From the NCBI RefSeq assembly GCF_003014695.1, contig NZ_PYAS01000005.1:1-64000 (forward strand): a stretch of 64,000 nt of DNA. The letters are read 5' to 3'. The notes beneath the pieces are model-generated. The model was not told where the DNA came from. It saw only the letters and a program-made list of their open reading frames with translations, and made no database searches. The translations under genes were made by a program, and so were the position numbers. This DNA is from Dyadobacter jiangsuensis. Lineage in GTDB: Bacteria > Bacteroidota > Bacteroidia > Cytophagales > Spirosomataceae. This document shows, in pieces, positions 7,257 to 16,439 of this stretch. Positions within the stretch are counted from its first letter, which is position 1. Every line of letters starts with the position of its first letter.

Positions 7257-9537
7257 ATGCTGGCATCCAAAACTCAAACTGCAGATTTCGCAACATTTCA
7301 GGACTGGGCTGATCACCCGCTTTGGAAAGCGATCCGATTTCGTTGGTATTGGTTTCTCATTTCTCCGACGCTGTCGGTCCTGCTTGGATTCACGTTTCTG
7401 CGATACAAAACCCCGCGTTACACCATCACTGCCTCCTTACTGGTTCAGGACGATTCCCGAGGTAGCGATTTTCATGAAAGCGCCCTACTAGAAGAACTCG
7501 GATTGCCCGATGCTACCAGCAGTGTTGAAAATGAAATTGAAATACTCAAAAGCCGGAGCCTGCTGGGCGAGGTCGTTGCGGACCTGCAATTAACCACGCA
7601 ATACTTCGCCTCCGGTCATCTCAAAACGACGGAGCTCTACGAGAAAACGCCTTACAAAATCAGATTTCTCGAACCTCATCCCGCAAAACCTGTAACCTAT
7701 CACCTTAGCCGACAAGCCGGCAACACATTTACGCTACAAACGCCCGACAGTATTTACAAGAGCCATTTCGGCCGACAGTTGGAGCTTCCACACGGAATGG
7801 CGATCGTCGATACCACGCGTTTCAAACCCGCTTCCGAGTATCAATATTCGTTCAAAATATCGGGAATATTCGTTCAAAATATCGGGACCGGAAGCGATAC
7901 TCGATCACTATTCCCGTGTGTTGAGCATTCAGGCACCCAACAAAACAGCGAGTCTGGTGAATTTGTCAGTACAGGATGTTTTACCTAGAAAAGGAGAAGC
8001 TATTCTAAACCAGCTCATTGCCCGCTATCAAAAGGCGAGTATCGGCGAGAAAAACAAAGTGGCCGACAACACCATTGCTTTCATCAACAACAACCTCGCA
8101 CGCATTTCATCCGAATTGGCTCTGGTCGAAACTAACATCGAACACTTTCGCAAACGTCACAGAATAATCGATATGGCGGAAGATGGCCGCCAGGCGCTGC
8201 AAAAATCTGCTACGAATGCATTGGAAGAAAAAGAACTAGCCATTCGCCTGAAAATCGTCCGATTGCTGGAAGCGCACTTGCTCGAAAAGCCCGCTGCCGC
8301 CATTCCCTCTGCATTGTACCCACAGGAAGGCACTTTTGAGGCGCTGGCGGGAAAATACAATGAAATGCAGATGGCAAGGATCATGGCACTCGCAACATTG
8401 GCGCCGGAGCATCCTCAGCTGAGGTCACTGGAAAAACAAATAGAGGTTCTGCGAAATAACCTCCTCGACGCGATTGGGCTCCAAATACAGGAACTCACAG
8501 TGAACGCTGCCGCTATCCGTAAATATGGCAAGGAGTCCGAAGCAGAAATATCCAAACTACCGGCACATCAGCGCGCCTTCCTTGCGCAGTCGCGCGAGCA
8601 GGGTATTCAGCAAGAGCTTTATTTGTTTTTGCTCAAAAAACGTGTGGAGACGGCGATCTCACGCTCTGCGAATATCGCCAATGCCAGGGTTATCGATCCG
8701 CCGAAAGCCAGCAGACTTCCTGTCTATCCCAACCGGGAATTAACTATTCTCATAGCAGTTTTCACAGGTATTCTGACACCACTGGGCGTACTGTATACCA
8801 GCCAAATCTTCAATAATAAAATCACTTCCAAGGAGGACATCCAGCGACAATGCGATGTGATGATACTCGGAGAAATCAGCCAGCAGAGCCGCACTGGCTT
8901 GTTAAAAGTGGCGGATAATCGCAGTCTCATCAAGGAGCAGTTCCGCTCTTTGCGTACGAATATCCAGTTTACCACCGGCGAAAGGCCCCATATGGTGATA
9001 TTGCTTACCTCTGCTATGGCCAATGAAGGGAAATCGTTCGTAGCCATGCACCTGGCGCATTCACTCGCACTCGCAGGGAAGAAAGTTCTCCTCGTCGATT
9101 TTGATTTACGGAAACCTTCGTTGGCAACCCTTTTAAACCTTCGCCCCAACGGAGTTACAGAATGCATCGCATCCGGGCATGAACCACTCATTCAACAAAA
9201 TAGCTCCGAAACATCTTTTGACTTCCTCGCAGCCGGGCAGCAAAGTCCCGGAACGGGCGAAATAATACTGTCTCCGAAGGTCGCAGATCTCATTTCAACC
9301 CTTAAAATCCGCTACGATTATGTGCTGCTGGACAGCCCGCCCGTCGGTTTGGTAGCCGATGCACGTCTCCTCGGTGCACACGCCGACATGACATTGTATA
9401 TCGTGCGGCAGCATTTCACTTTCATTCACCAACTCGCAGAAATTCAAAATGCGCGTAATCAGTCGCTTCTGCCGGATTTACACGTCGTCCTCAACGGCAC
9501 CCGCAGTTTGCATCGGTATCAATACAATTACTATTAA
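7257..9537 (+). pseudogene. Wzz/BY-kinase polysaccharide co-polymerase, frameshifted by a 22-bp duplication
   Basis: Intact, this would be a 752-residue polysaccharide chain-length regulator fused to a bacterial tyrosine kinase. The first frame (ATG 7257 or GTG 7248, stopping at 7988) holds the N-terminal membrane helix and periplasmic Wzz part. The second frame (to 9537) holds the coiled-coil periplasmic part, 'SRLPVYPNRELTILIAVFTG' (proline-rich second membrane region) and the kinase: Walker A 'MANEGKSF', A' 'VLLVDFDLRKP', Walker B 'YVLLDSPP', and a C-terminal tyrosine cluster 'HRYQYNYY'. The frames meet at an exact 22-bp tandem repeat (7843-7886). Removing one copy restores a continuous reading frame through 'KISGPEAILDHYSRVLSIQ'. 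As given, only a truncated membrane-anchored Wzz fragment of about 243 residues would be made. This is either a real, possibly reversible mutation or a sequence error. Confidence 0.9.
7843..7886. repeat. 22-bp perfect tandem duplication causing a frameshift
   Basis: Copies at 7843-7864 and 7865-7886 are identical over 22 bp (start AATATTCG, end ATATCGGG). The length is not a multiple of three, so it shifts the reading frame of the Wzz/kinase gene. There is no further copy in the window. Confidence 0.97.
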
Positions 9538-9556
9538 CATCCAATCAAACACACCT

Positions 9557-10570
9557 ATGAAACAACACATTTATGTTATTGGAGAAGTTGGTCAGGCCCA
9601 CGAAGGGAGTATTTGCCTCGCACATGCGTACATAGACGCGCTTGCCCAGGCAGGAGCCAACGCGGCCAAGTTCCAAGTCCACATTGCCGAGGCAGAAAGC
9701 AGTATTTATGAAGATTTCCGCATCAAAATTCCCTATCAGAACGGCTCCCGCTTCGACTACTGGAAAAGCATGGAATTTAGTCCGGATGAATGGGATGGGC
9801 TTAAAAAGCACTGCGAAAAAGCAGGACTGGATTTTCTTGCAAGTCCGTTCTCGCTGGCCGCAGTGGAGTTACTTAATGAAATCGGGGTATTCGGCTTTAA
9901 AGTCGGTTCAGGCGAAGTGGATAACCTGCCAATGCTCGACAAGATTGCAGCTACTGGAAAGCCGGTCATACTATCGTCGGGGCTGAGTTCCTGGACTGAA
10001 CTAGACCAGGCCATGGGCTTTCTGCAATCGCGGGGAACACCGGTTTCCATCCTTCAATGTACGACGTCCTACCCCGCCAAACCGCATCAATGGGGCCTGA
10101 ACGTCATGTTTGAATTGAGTCAGCGCTACCAGGTTGCGGTAGGTTTCTCGGATCATTCGGGTGATATTTTCGCATGTCTGGCGGCAGCTGCCCTCGGCGC
10201 GCGCCTCCTCGAATTCCATATCACATTCGACAAGCGAATGAGCAATCCCGATGCTTCGTCGTCACTCACGTTGCGGCAGGCAACTACGTTAATCACCGGC
10301 GTACGCAAAATCGAAACTGCCTTGAATTTCCCTGTCAATAAGGACGCTAATGCAGCTTTTTCGAGGATGAAAAGTATGTTCGGCAAGTCACTGGCCGTCA
10401 ACCGCGATCTACGGAAGGGTGAGCAAATTCAATGCTCGGACCTCGAAACCAAAAAGCCGGCTGGCTTCGGAATGGCAGCGGCAAGGTACCGGGAGGTTTT
10501 GGGTAAAACACTGACCAGGGATATCGCTAAATGGGATTTTCTCACCGAAAATCATCTTCACCATGCGTAA
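9557..10570 (+). CDS. neuB: NeuB-type nonulosonic acid synthase
   Basis: It condenses phosphoenolpyruvate with a six-carbon N-acyl amino sugar to form a nine-carbon nonulosonic acid. The start at ATG 9557 (MKQHIYVIGEVG) matches the family; the longer frame upstream overlaps the kinase gene and is not used. The 337 residues contain the TIM-barrel blocks 'AKFQVH', 'SGEVDNLPML', 'ILSSGLSSW', 'LQCTTSYPA', 'VGFSDHSGD' and a C-terminal antifreeze-like SAF domain ('RDLRKGEQIQCSDLETKKPA'). In the block usually written DKxxxGPDHxxS this protein has 'DKRMSNPDASSSL', lacking the His, so the substrate may differ from N-acetylmannosamine. It lies 19 nt after the kinase gene and overlaps neuC by 8 bp. Confidence 0.9.
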   Translation: MKQHIYVIGEVGQAHEGSICLAHAYIDALAQAGANAAKFQVHIAEAESSIYEDFRIKIPYQNGSRFDYWKSMEFSPDEWDGLKKHCEKAGLDFLASPFSLAAVELLNEIGVFGFKVGSGEVDNLPMLDKIAATGKPVILSSGLSSWTELDQAMGFLQSRGTPVSILQCTTSYPAKPHQWGLNVMFELSQRYQVAVGFSDHSGDIFACLAAAALGARLLEFHITFDKRMSNPDASSSLTLRQATTLITGVRKIETALNFPVNKDANAAFSRMKSMFGKSLAVNRDLRKGEQIQCSDLETKKPAGFGMAAARYREVLGKTLTRDIAKWDFLTENHLHHA

Positions 10571-11711
10571 AATCTGCGTTGTACTTACCGCCCGGGCCAG
10601 TTACAGTCGGGTTAAAACCGTACTGACCGCCATTCACGCTCACCCCCGGCTCTGTTTGCAGATCGTCGTAACCGGCAGTGCCTTGGTAGGCAGGTTTGGA
10701 AATATTATTCCACACCTGGAAGCTGAAAATCTACCGGTTTCGGCCATTATCCCAAACCTGTTGGATCCGGAAAGCGACACTGCTTCTGCTAAAACAACCG
10801 GGTTGGCCGTCATCGAACTGGCCACATTTTTCGGCAATCATCATCCGGATGTGGTGGTGACCGTAGCCGACCGGTTCGAAACAATTGCGACGGCCATCGC
10901 AGCCGTGAACATGAACATTCCGCTCGCTCACATTCAGGGCGGGGAAGTTACCGGCAACATCGACGACCGGATCAGGAACAGCATTTCCCAATTGGCTGAT
11001 CTGCATTTTACCGCAACCGAAAATGCGCGGGCGCGGCTTATCCAAATGGGGCTTTCGCCACAAAAGGTTTACCACACCGGTTGCCCTTCCATCGATCTGG
11101 TTTATCAAGATAAAAGGCTGGATTTCAACCCGTACGAAGCCTACGGCGGTGTCGGATCACGACCGGATTTGAATATCCCTTACTTGATAGTGTTGCAGCA
11201 CCCCGTAACCACCGAAACAGCGCATTCCAAATGGCAAATTGACCACACCTTACACGCTCTGGCAGCTATGAACATGCCCTGCATCTGGTTTTGGCCGAAC
11301 GCCGATCCGGGAACAGCCGGTACCGCCCAGGGCATACGAGCATTCCGAGAGCAGCATCCGGAGCTTCCTTTTCATTTTTTCAAAAATATGGAATCTGCTC
11401 ACTTCATTCTTTTACTCAGAAAATGCGCATGCTTCGTCGGCAATTCAAGCGTCGGGATACGCGAATGCAGTGCATTAGGTGTGCCGGCCGTGAATATTGG
11501 AAGCAGGCAAAACGGCCGTGAGCGTGGACCGAATGTTACGGATTGCCTGCCCGACACCGAGGCTATCATCTCCGCCGTCCGTCGCCAGCTCGCGCATGGG
11601 CCTTTCGCACCGGTAACGCTCTACGGGAAAGGGAATGCCGGGGAACAAATTGCCACACAGCTCGCAACGATTCCCTTCATTCTTAAAAAACACCTTCTCA
11701 CCACATCATGA
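10563..11711 (+). CDS. neuC: NeuC-type UDP-GlcNAc 2-epimerase (hydrolysing)
   Basis: It converts UDP-N-acetylglucosamine (or a related UDP-sugar, as LegG does) to the free 2-epimer and UDP, giving the NeuB substrate. The 382 residues fit the GT-B-like epimerase fold: 'VLTARASYSRVKTVL' at the N-terminus (family R-x-x-Y/S-x-R-x-K region), 'ADRFETIATAIAA' (usually GDRFE; the Gly is Ala here), 'LAHIQGGEVTGNIDD', 'HPVTTE' and 'FVGNSSVGIRECSALGVPAVNIG'. The gene overlaps neuB by 8 bp and neuA by 4 bp (ATGA), which implies coupled translation of the pathway. The family cannot separate the sialic from the legionaminic pathway by sequence reading alone. Confidence 0.9.
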   Translation: MRKICVVLTARASYSRVKTVLTAIHAHPRLCLQIVVTGSALVGRFGNIIPHLEAENLPVSAIIPNLLDPESDTASAKTTGLAVIELATFFGNHHPDVVVTVADRFETIATAIAAVNMNIPLAHIQGGEVTGNIDDRIRNSISQLADLHFTATENARARLIQMGLSPQKVYHTGCPSIDLVYQDKRLDFNPYEAYGGVGSRPDLNIPYLIVLQHPVTTETAHSKWQIDHTLHALAAMNMPCIWFWPNADPGTAGTAQGIRAFREQHPELPFHFFKNMESAHFILLLRKCACFVGNSSVGIRECSALGVPAVNIGSRQNGRERGPNVTDCLPDTEAIISAVRRQLAHGPFAPVTLYGKGNAGEQIATQLATIPFILKKHLLTTS

Positions 11712-12436
11712 CGCCATTTTCAAAAATCCTGGGCCTCATTCCGGCGAGAATGGGGTCCAAAGGTGTTCCGGGCAAGAACATGAAATTGCTTGACGGAATG
11801 CCGCTGATCCAATACACTTTTGAAGCAGCGGAGCGATCGGAGCTGCTGGATACCATCCTGGTGTCTACGGATTGCCCGGAAACCGCATTCTTTGCCAATT
11901 GTTTTGCCAAAATAACCGCACCTTTTTTGCGGCCAGGCCATCTGGCCACGCACCATTCGCCGATGATCGATGTGGTGGTTCACGCGCTGAAATATGCGGA
12001 AGAGCATTGGGGACACTTCGAATACGTCGTGCTACTCCAACCTACCTGCCCATTCCGCGCACCAGACATTATCGATGACACCATCCGCTGCATCATCCGG
12101 CAAAATGCCGACAGCCTGGTCACTTTGAGAAAGATACCAGATGCATTCAATCCTTACTGGGCATATGCTTTCGGAGAAAACGGACTCGAAAGAGCAGTCA
12201 AACATCCCACATTCACCCGACGACAGGACCTGCCCACGGCCTATCACCGCGACGGCGAAATTTACATCGCACGCACGTCACTCATCCGCGAGGGGCTCAT
12301 CACAGGCGGCAAAGTAGCCCCATGGCTGAATGACCATGCATTTGGAATCAATATCGACACACCTGCCGACTGGGCACAGGCTGAAAACCTCGTTCAACAA
12401 TGGAAAGAGCAAACCAAAAACACATTCTCGTACTGA
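11708..12436 (+). CDS. neuA: NeuA-type CMP-nonulosonate cytidylyltransferase
   Basis: It activates the nonulosonic acid with CTP to the CMP-sugar used by glycosyltransferases. The 242 residues show the diagnostic N-terminal 'LIPARMGSKGVPGKNM' (CTP loop), 'VSTDCPE', 'LLQPTCPFR' and 'RRQDLPTAYHRDGEIYIA', and the late 'INIDTPADW' motif with acidic metal ligands. It is the third gene of neuB-neuC-neuA; the overlap with the next gene is 37 bp. No PseB/PseC or LegB/LegC homologue is in the window, so N-acetylneuraminate is the simplest product, but those genes could lie elsewhere. Confidence 0.92.
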   Translation: MTPFSKILGLIPARMGSKGVPGKNMKLLDGMPLIQYTFEAAERSELLDTILVSTDCPETAFFANCFAKITAPFLRPGHLATHHSPMIDVVVHALKYAEEHWGHFEYVVLLQPTCPFRAPDIIDDTIRCIIRQNADSLVTLRKIPDAFNPYWAYAFGENGLERAVKHPTFTRRQDLPTAYHRDGEIYIARTSLIREGLITGGKVAPWLNDHAFGINIDTPADWAQAENLVQQWKEQTKNTFSY

Positions 12437-13761
12437 TCACCAATCCATTTGCGATGATCAATGTAATCCATTCCGGTTTGATGGACGAGCTTGAAGAACA
12501 TTACAGAATTTCCATCATGTCGGATTTACTGACAATCGCCGATATTGCGCGATTCAACAGGCATTTCCGGTTAAATATGACCCTGTTGACTTCGCCGGTT
12601 CCGACAATTTCCAGGCCAGCAAAATGGCTCCGGAGTATCCAGATGCTGCTTTTCGGGCATTATTTTAATCTGGACACCATCCGTATCAAACTCATGGAGC
12701 GAAGTCCAGTGATGCATTGGGTTTTCTGCGTTTCCCAAAAAAATCCGATACTCGTGTTTCTGAGCGGGTCGCTAGTAGTCCTCCTCAGGAACTGGCTTAT
12801 TCGCTGCACAACGCTGCCGGATATCGGCAGGCCGGTTGCCGACCATCACTTCCAGGCAGTGCTTTCAACTTCCCCGCTCGATCTGCGGGAGAACACGATT
12901 GTCAACTCGCTCAAAGTTTATGGAATCCCCAGCATATCGATCGTCATCAGCTGGGACAATCTGACCTCAAAAGGTGTCATTAATTCCAGATCCGACCTGG
13001 TACTGGTTTGGAACCAATCAATCGCTCTCGAATACGAACGCTTCTACACAAATTTGGGAGATCGCACGCTGGTACGGATTACCGGCGTCCCAAGATTCGA
13101 CATCTATCTACGGAGACTGCCGGATCAGGTGAGTTACCTGGCCAACGCCCCTGAAATTCCCCGACCAACACGAACGATCCTTTTCGCGACAGGTGCGCTC
13201 AAACACCATTCCTGCCAAAACTATATAATCCGGGATCTTCTCGACTACGCGCAAAATCACTCCGATATTACGATTCTGGTAAGATGCCATCCCGGCGACG
13301 ATCCGAGGCGCTACGATCATTTCAGTACCATTGAAAACATTCGCTTTTTCCATCCGTTCGGTCACCCTTCCAATCAGGTTCCGCCTGTCGATTACCTTGA
13401 AACATTGTTGACACAACTGGTAAGCTGCGCGGTATGCGTGCAGGTCGCATCCACCATGCTGCTGGATGCCTTTGCCTGTCATAAACCTTGTATCAGCGTT
13501 GCCTACGACGCGCATTCGGACAACCATTATGCGGGGGCGGTGCAGCGGTTTTATGATTATTCCCACCAGCAACTGCTTCCGGATTGTTTGAAAGCGCAAA
13601 CTGTTTACCATCGCCGGGAGCTGTTTGCGAAACTGGATGAAGTATTGGCAGACAGCAGTGTTCCCAATAATTTCAGAAAAGCGATAGAGCCTGTGATTCA
13701 TCACGTCACACCCGACTCCGTGCGGTTGACGACCCAATACATCAGGCAATGGCTAGGCTGA
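12400..13761 (+). CDS. Putative GT-B-like glycosyltransferase of the polysaccharide operon
   Basis: A 453-residue protein starting with 'KHILVLITNPFAMINVIHSG' like a GT-B N-terminal domain. It has a hydrophobic stretch around 106-130, then 'ISIVISWDNLTSKG', a motif I associate with uncharacterised surface-carbohydrate proteins related to capsule/CDP-glycerol-type transferases, and 'RTILFATGALKHHSCQN' and 'VRCHPGDDPRRYDHF' as the likely nucleotide-sugar side of the second domain. No enzyme name can be given. Because it directly follows neuA with a 37-bp overlap, it is the best candidate in the window for the transferase that uses the CMP-nonulosonate; this is inference. The start may alternatively be the ATG at 12454. 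Confidence 0.65.
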   Translation: MERANQKHILVLITNPFAMINVIHSGLMDELEEHYRISIMSDLLTIADIARFNRHFRLNMTLLTSPVPTISRPAKWLRSIQMLLFGHYFNLDTIRIKLMERSPVMHWVFCVSQKNPILVFLSGSLVVLLRNWLIRCTTLPDIGRPVADHHFQAVLSTSPLDLRENTIVNSLKVYGIPSISIVISWDNLTSKGVINSRSDLVLVWNQSIALEYERFYTNLGDRTLVRITGVPRFDIYLRRLPDQVSYLANAPEIPRPTRTILFATGALKHHSCQNYIIRDLLDYAQNHSDITILVRCHPGDDPRRYDHFSTIENIRFFHPFGHPSNQVPPVDYLETLLTQLVSCAVCVQVASTMLLDAFACHKPCISVAYDAHSDNHYAGAVQRFYDYSHQQLLPDCLKAQTVYHRRELFAKLDEVLADSSVPNNFRKAIEPVIHHVTPDSVRLTTQYIRQWLG

Positions 13762-15149
13762 TCATCGCTACGGGTACCATCGGCCTGCTATCCGTCGGCA
13801 TTGCCTGGCTGGTGCTGTTGTTATTCAACTCACTGCTCATTTTTGGTGAAAGCACCATTCAGACCGCATTCGTTTTCGGTTTTTACACCTATTGTATAGT
13901 CGTACTGCTCCTCCCATCGGAACACAAACTATTTTATGTACTCAGCATGCCCGTTCTGACCCAGTTTTTGCACTTACTTCAGAAATATGACTTCCCTGCC
14001 GGAGCTAATTCGCTATGGCGCCTACTTCCCTTTTTGTTGACTGACCTTTACATGGTATCTGTACTGATCCGTCTCAAAACGGAGTTTACCAGTGTACAAA
14101 AAAGCCTGGTGGCATCATGGATTGCATTCAATTTCTTGTTTATTATCATCTCCCCGAACCTCGCAGGGATCATCACCGGAGCATTTACATTATATCTCGT
14201 CACCATCCCTTTGTATTTCCTGTACATCAGTATGCTTTCGAGGCATCCTGCATTTCCGGTAAATCTGGAACGATCGCTTTGCCTTACCTTCGTCTTGCTT
14301 GCGCTCGGGACATTCGGCCTCGTATACTTCGGCGCACAATACAAAAGCGCCAGCAACCTGTTGGTAACCCGGAACATTTCGGACACCAATGTAACGATGG
14401 CGTATTTCATACTCCTTTGGCCGTTTGCGATACGTTATGCAATGCGTACCGTTTACTCCTGGCTGGCAGCGCCGCTATTGGTTGTCCTTTTTACAATGGT
14501 AGTTGTATTGTCCTTTTCGCGCGGAGCGGTATTCATTGTGCTGCCCTATCTGCTCGCTTCCACATGGAGTGTAAGCAATTGGAGGCTGATTGTGTGGTTT
14601 ATGATGCTTGGTCTTTTAATCAGCGCAGGTTTTGATCGCCTGATCCGTCTCATTAACCCAGACCTGGCGTATGCATGGCAGCTGCGTTTTGCGGATTTTA
14701 CAACTGTCGGGCCGGCTTTGCAAAGAATTCAGGAAGTGAGCGGCAGGGCGGAGATCCGGCAGCTGGCATATGAACTGTTTCTGGAAAGCCCGCTTAATGG
14801 GCACGGCATAGGGAGTTTCGAGCTACTCGGTCCAGGCTACCGCGAAGCGCATTCGATGTTTTTCACGATTCTCGCCGAGCAAGGGCTTATCGGTATATTG
14901 TATCTGTACGGGCTATTCGCAGCACTGGGCTGTTCGCTATTCAATACCGCTGCATCCGGACGATCACAACGAATATTGCCCATGGCATTGGGCGTCTACC
15001 TACTGTTTGTGCATTCTGTCGGGTATGTCTTTGTGATAATCCCAGGCAAAAGCCTCACAATCAATTGCATTGCTCCTATCCTGCTTGTTTGCATTTATTA
15101 TTATTCCAAAAGTATCGGAAACCAACCCATTGCTACCGCTCATGGCTAG
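13749..15149 (+). CDS. O-antigen polymerase/ligase-like membrane protein (Wzy/WaaL type)
   Basis: A 466-residue protein with about 11-12 membrane helices. A large hydrophilic loop in the second half contains 'SGRAEIRQLAYELFLESPLNGHGIGSF' split around residues 333-358; the 'NGHGIGSFE...REAHSMFFTILAEQGLIG' pattern (Gly-x-Gly then His, then E-G) is the signature of the Wzy_C/O-antigen ligase domain (PF04932). It probably polymerises repeat units, or ligates glycan to lipid or protein, at the periplasmic face. It overlaps the gene before by 13 bp and the gene after by 8 bp. No flippase (Wzx) or outer-membrane export gene (Wza) is in the window. Confidence 0.82.
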   Translation: MARLIIATGTIGLLSVGIAWLVLLLFNSLLIFGESTIQTAFVFGFYTYCIVVLLLPSEHKLFYVLSMPVLTQFLHLLQKYDFPAGANSLWRLLPFLLTDLYMVSVLIRLKTEFTSVQKSLVASWIAFNFLFIIISPNLAGIITGAFTLYLVTIPLYFLYISMLSRHPAFPVNLERSLCLTFVLLALGTFGLVYFGAQYKSASNLLVTRNISDTNVTMAYFILLWPFAIRYAMRTVYSWLAAPLLVVLFTMVVVLSFSRGAVFIVLPYLLASTWSVSNWRLIVWFMMLGLLISAGFDRLIRLINPDLAYAWQLRFADFTTVGPALQRIQEVSGRAEIRQLAYELFLESPLNGHGIGSFELLGPGYREAHSMFFTILAEQGLIGILYLYGLFAALGCSLFNTAASGRSQRILPMALGVYLLFVHSVGYVFVIIPGKSLTINCIAPILLVCIYYYSKSIGNQPIATAHG

Positions 15150-16104
15150 ACTTCTGATCATCGGAAAAATGCCGCCGCCCATCGGGGGAGTGAGCGTACA
15201 CATCCAGCGCCTTACACGACGTCTGCGGCAAATGGAGGTCGACTTCGATTTTTGCGATTACGGAAAAACCTCTGCACTTAGAATTCTCTTCGAAATATTC
15301 ACTCACAGTGTTGTCCATATCCATTTTTCGAACCCCGGTGCGCAGGCAACATTGGCCGTGTTCTGCCGGCTCACAGGTAAGAAACTCATTATCACCTATC
15401 ACGGATGCTGGGGCAGATACCGGTCTCTCGGTAACTGGACAGTGATCTTATCTGCACGCCTCGCGTATATACCCATTGTACAGGAGCGTACGAGCCTGTT
15501 GCGGGCGCTCCAGTGCAACCCGCGTTCACGCGAGATTTCAACCTACATTGCCGACCGGGAAATACTGCCGTTATCCCCTCCGTTGCGGGCGATACTGATA
15601 TCCCGCCGGAAGTATTACCGCGCCACATTCTGCACTAATGCATGGAATGTCACATTTGATAAAAACGGTCGGGAGATTTACGGAATTTCAGAAATGGTCA
15701 GTCACTTCGCGAGCTACCCGGAGTATCAACTTCTGATATCAGACCCCTCCGGCAACTACCGATCGTATATTCAACAAAGCACAACACACATTCCTGACAA
15801 CATATTTTTTATCAATCACTTACACGATTTCAGAAGTATTTTGCTGCTTTCCGAAGCATTCATCCGCAATACTACTACCGACGGCGTTTCCTTATCGGTG
15901 CAAGAGGCCCACGAACTGGGAATACCCGTCCTGGCATCAGCTGCAGTGGCGAGGCCGCCGTTTTGCAGCATTTTTAAGGATTTTTCAAAAACCGATTTAA
16001 CGGCAAAACTGAATGAAGCGAAACGACTGATTACCTTGCCCCGAGAGGCTTCGGATGTAGTAGAAAAGCTGATTGAATTGTATCGGGAGATGGAGCGAGA
16101 GTAG
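15142..16104 (+). CDS. Glycosyltransferase, GT4-like
   Basis: The ATG at 15142 (MARLLIIGKMPPPIGGVSVH) is chosen because it gives the classic GT4 N-terminus; the longer frame upstream runs back into the polymerase gene. The 320-residue protein has 'MPPPIGGVSVHIQRL' (acceptor-side loop), 'VVHIHFSNPGAQ', 'KKLIITYHG', and near the end 'FIRNTTTDGVSLSVQEAHEL', equivalent to the E-x7-E donor-binding region (DG.S.SVQEA). It probably adds a sugar from a nucleotide donor to the growing repeat unit. It is the last gene of the operon. Confidence 0.82.
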   Translation: MARLLIIGKMPPPIGGVSVHIQRLTRRLRQMEVDFDFCDYGKTSALRILFEIFTHSVVHIHFSNPGAQATLAVFCRLTGKKLIITYHGCWGRYRSLGNWTVILSARLAYIPIVQERTSLLRALQCNPRSREISTYIADREILPLSPPLRAILISRRKYYRATFCTNAWNVTFDKNGREIYGISEMVSHFASYPEYQLLISDPSGNYRSYIQQSTTHIPDNIFFINHLHDFRSILLLSEAFIRNTTTDGVSLSVQEAHELGIPVLASAAVARPPFCSIFKDFSKTDLTAKLNEAKRLITLPREASDVVEKLIELYREMERE

Positions 16105-16439
16105 TACTAATTAACTGATAAACAGTTTATAAAAAACAAAGGCATAGAAAAATTTCCATGCCCTGTTTCACACTATACACACACTATATTTTTAATATCT
16201 ATATATCGCTCAGATAAAGTTCAAATTGAATTTCAATACCGCAAAATAACAAACTAAAGTAATCAGAAAAAAACTTTAGGATGCGAATTTCTAAATTCTA
16301 TTCAGAAAATAATGGACATTTCCTTAAAAAATTTTTAGAGGATTGTCCTATACCTCAAAATTACGGAAAATTGGCGTAATTATTGCTCAAACTACTCTGC
16401 CTGATTACTTTCGTACAACTAACACTCACAAAGTCATTC
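16105..16439. other. AT-rich intergenic region with weak hairpins
   Basis: No gene is visible in these 335 bp. Near the left side are a 5-bp stem (16113-16117 with 16123-16127) and a longer imperfect stem (16141-16150 with 16153-16162, one mismatch), either of which might end the polysaccharide transcript; neither has a good T-run. The right end carries the TerC promoter. The composition is clearly lower in G+C than that of the neighbouring genes. Confidence 0.5.
16382..16413 (+). promoter_or_regulatory. Likely promoter of the TerC-family gene
   Basis: ATTG (16382-16385), a 20-bp spacer and TACTTTCG (16406-16413; one mismatch to TAnnTTTG) lie 26 bp before the chosen ATG. The promoter position argues against the longer upstream reading frame that starts at a TTG in the -33 region. 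Confidence 0.45.

Noticed and set aside
9449..9556. Longer reading frame in front of neuB
   Set aside because: The extra 36 residues overlap the kinase gene in another frame and have no family resemblance; MKQHIYVIGEVG at 9557 is the normal start.
15070..15141. Longer reading frame in front of the GT4-like gene
   Set aside because: It lies inside the polymerase gene; the ATG at 15142 gives the conserved GT4 N-terminus and an 8-bp overlap like the other genes of the operon.
16113..16127. Terminator after the GT4-like gene
   Set aside because: The stem is only 5 bp and no T-run follows; it is mentioned in the intergenic entry only.
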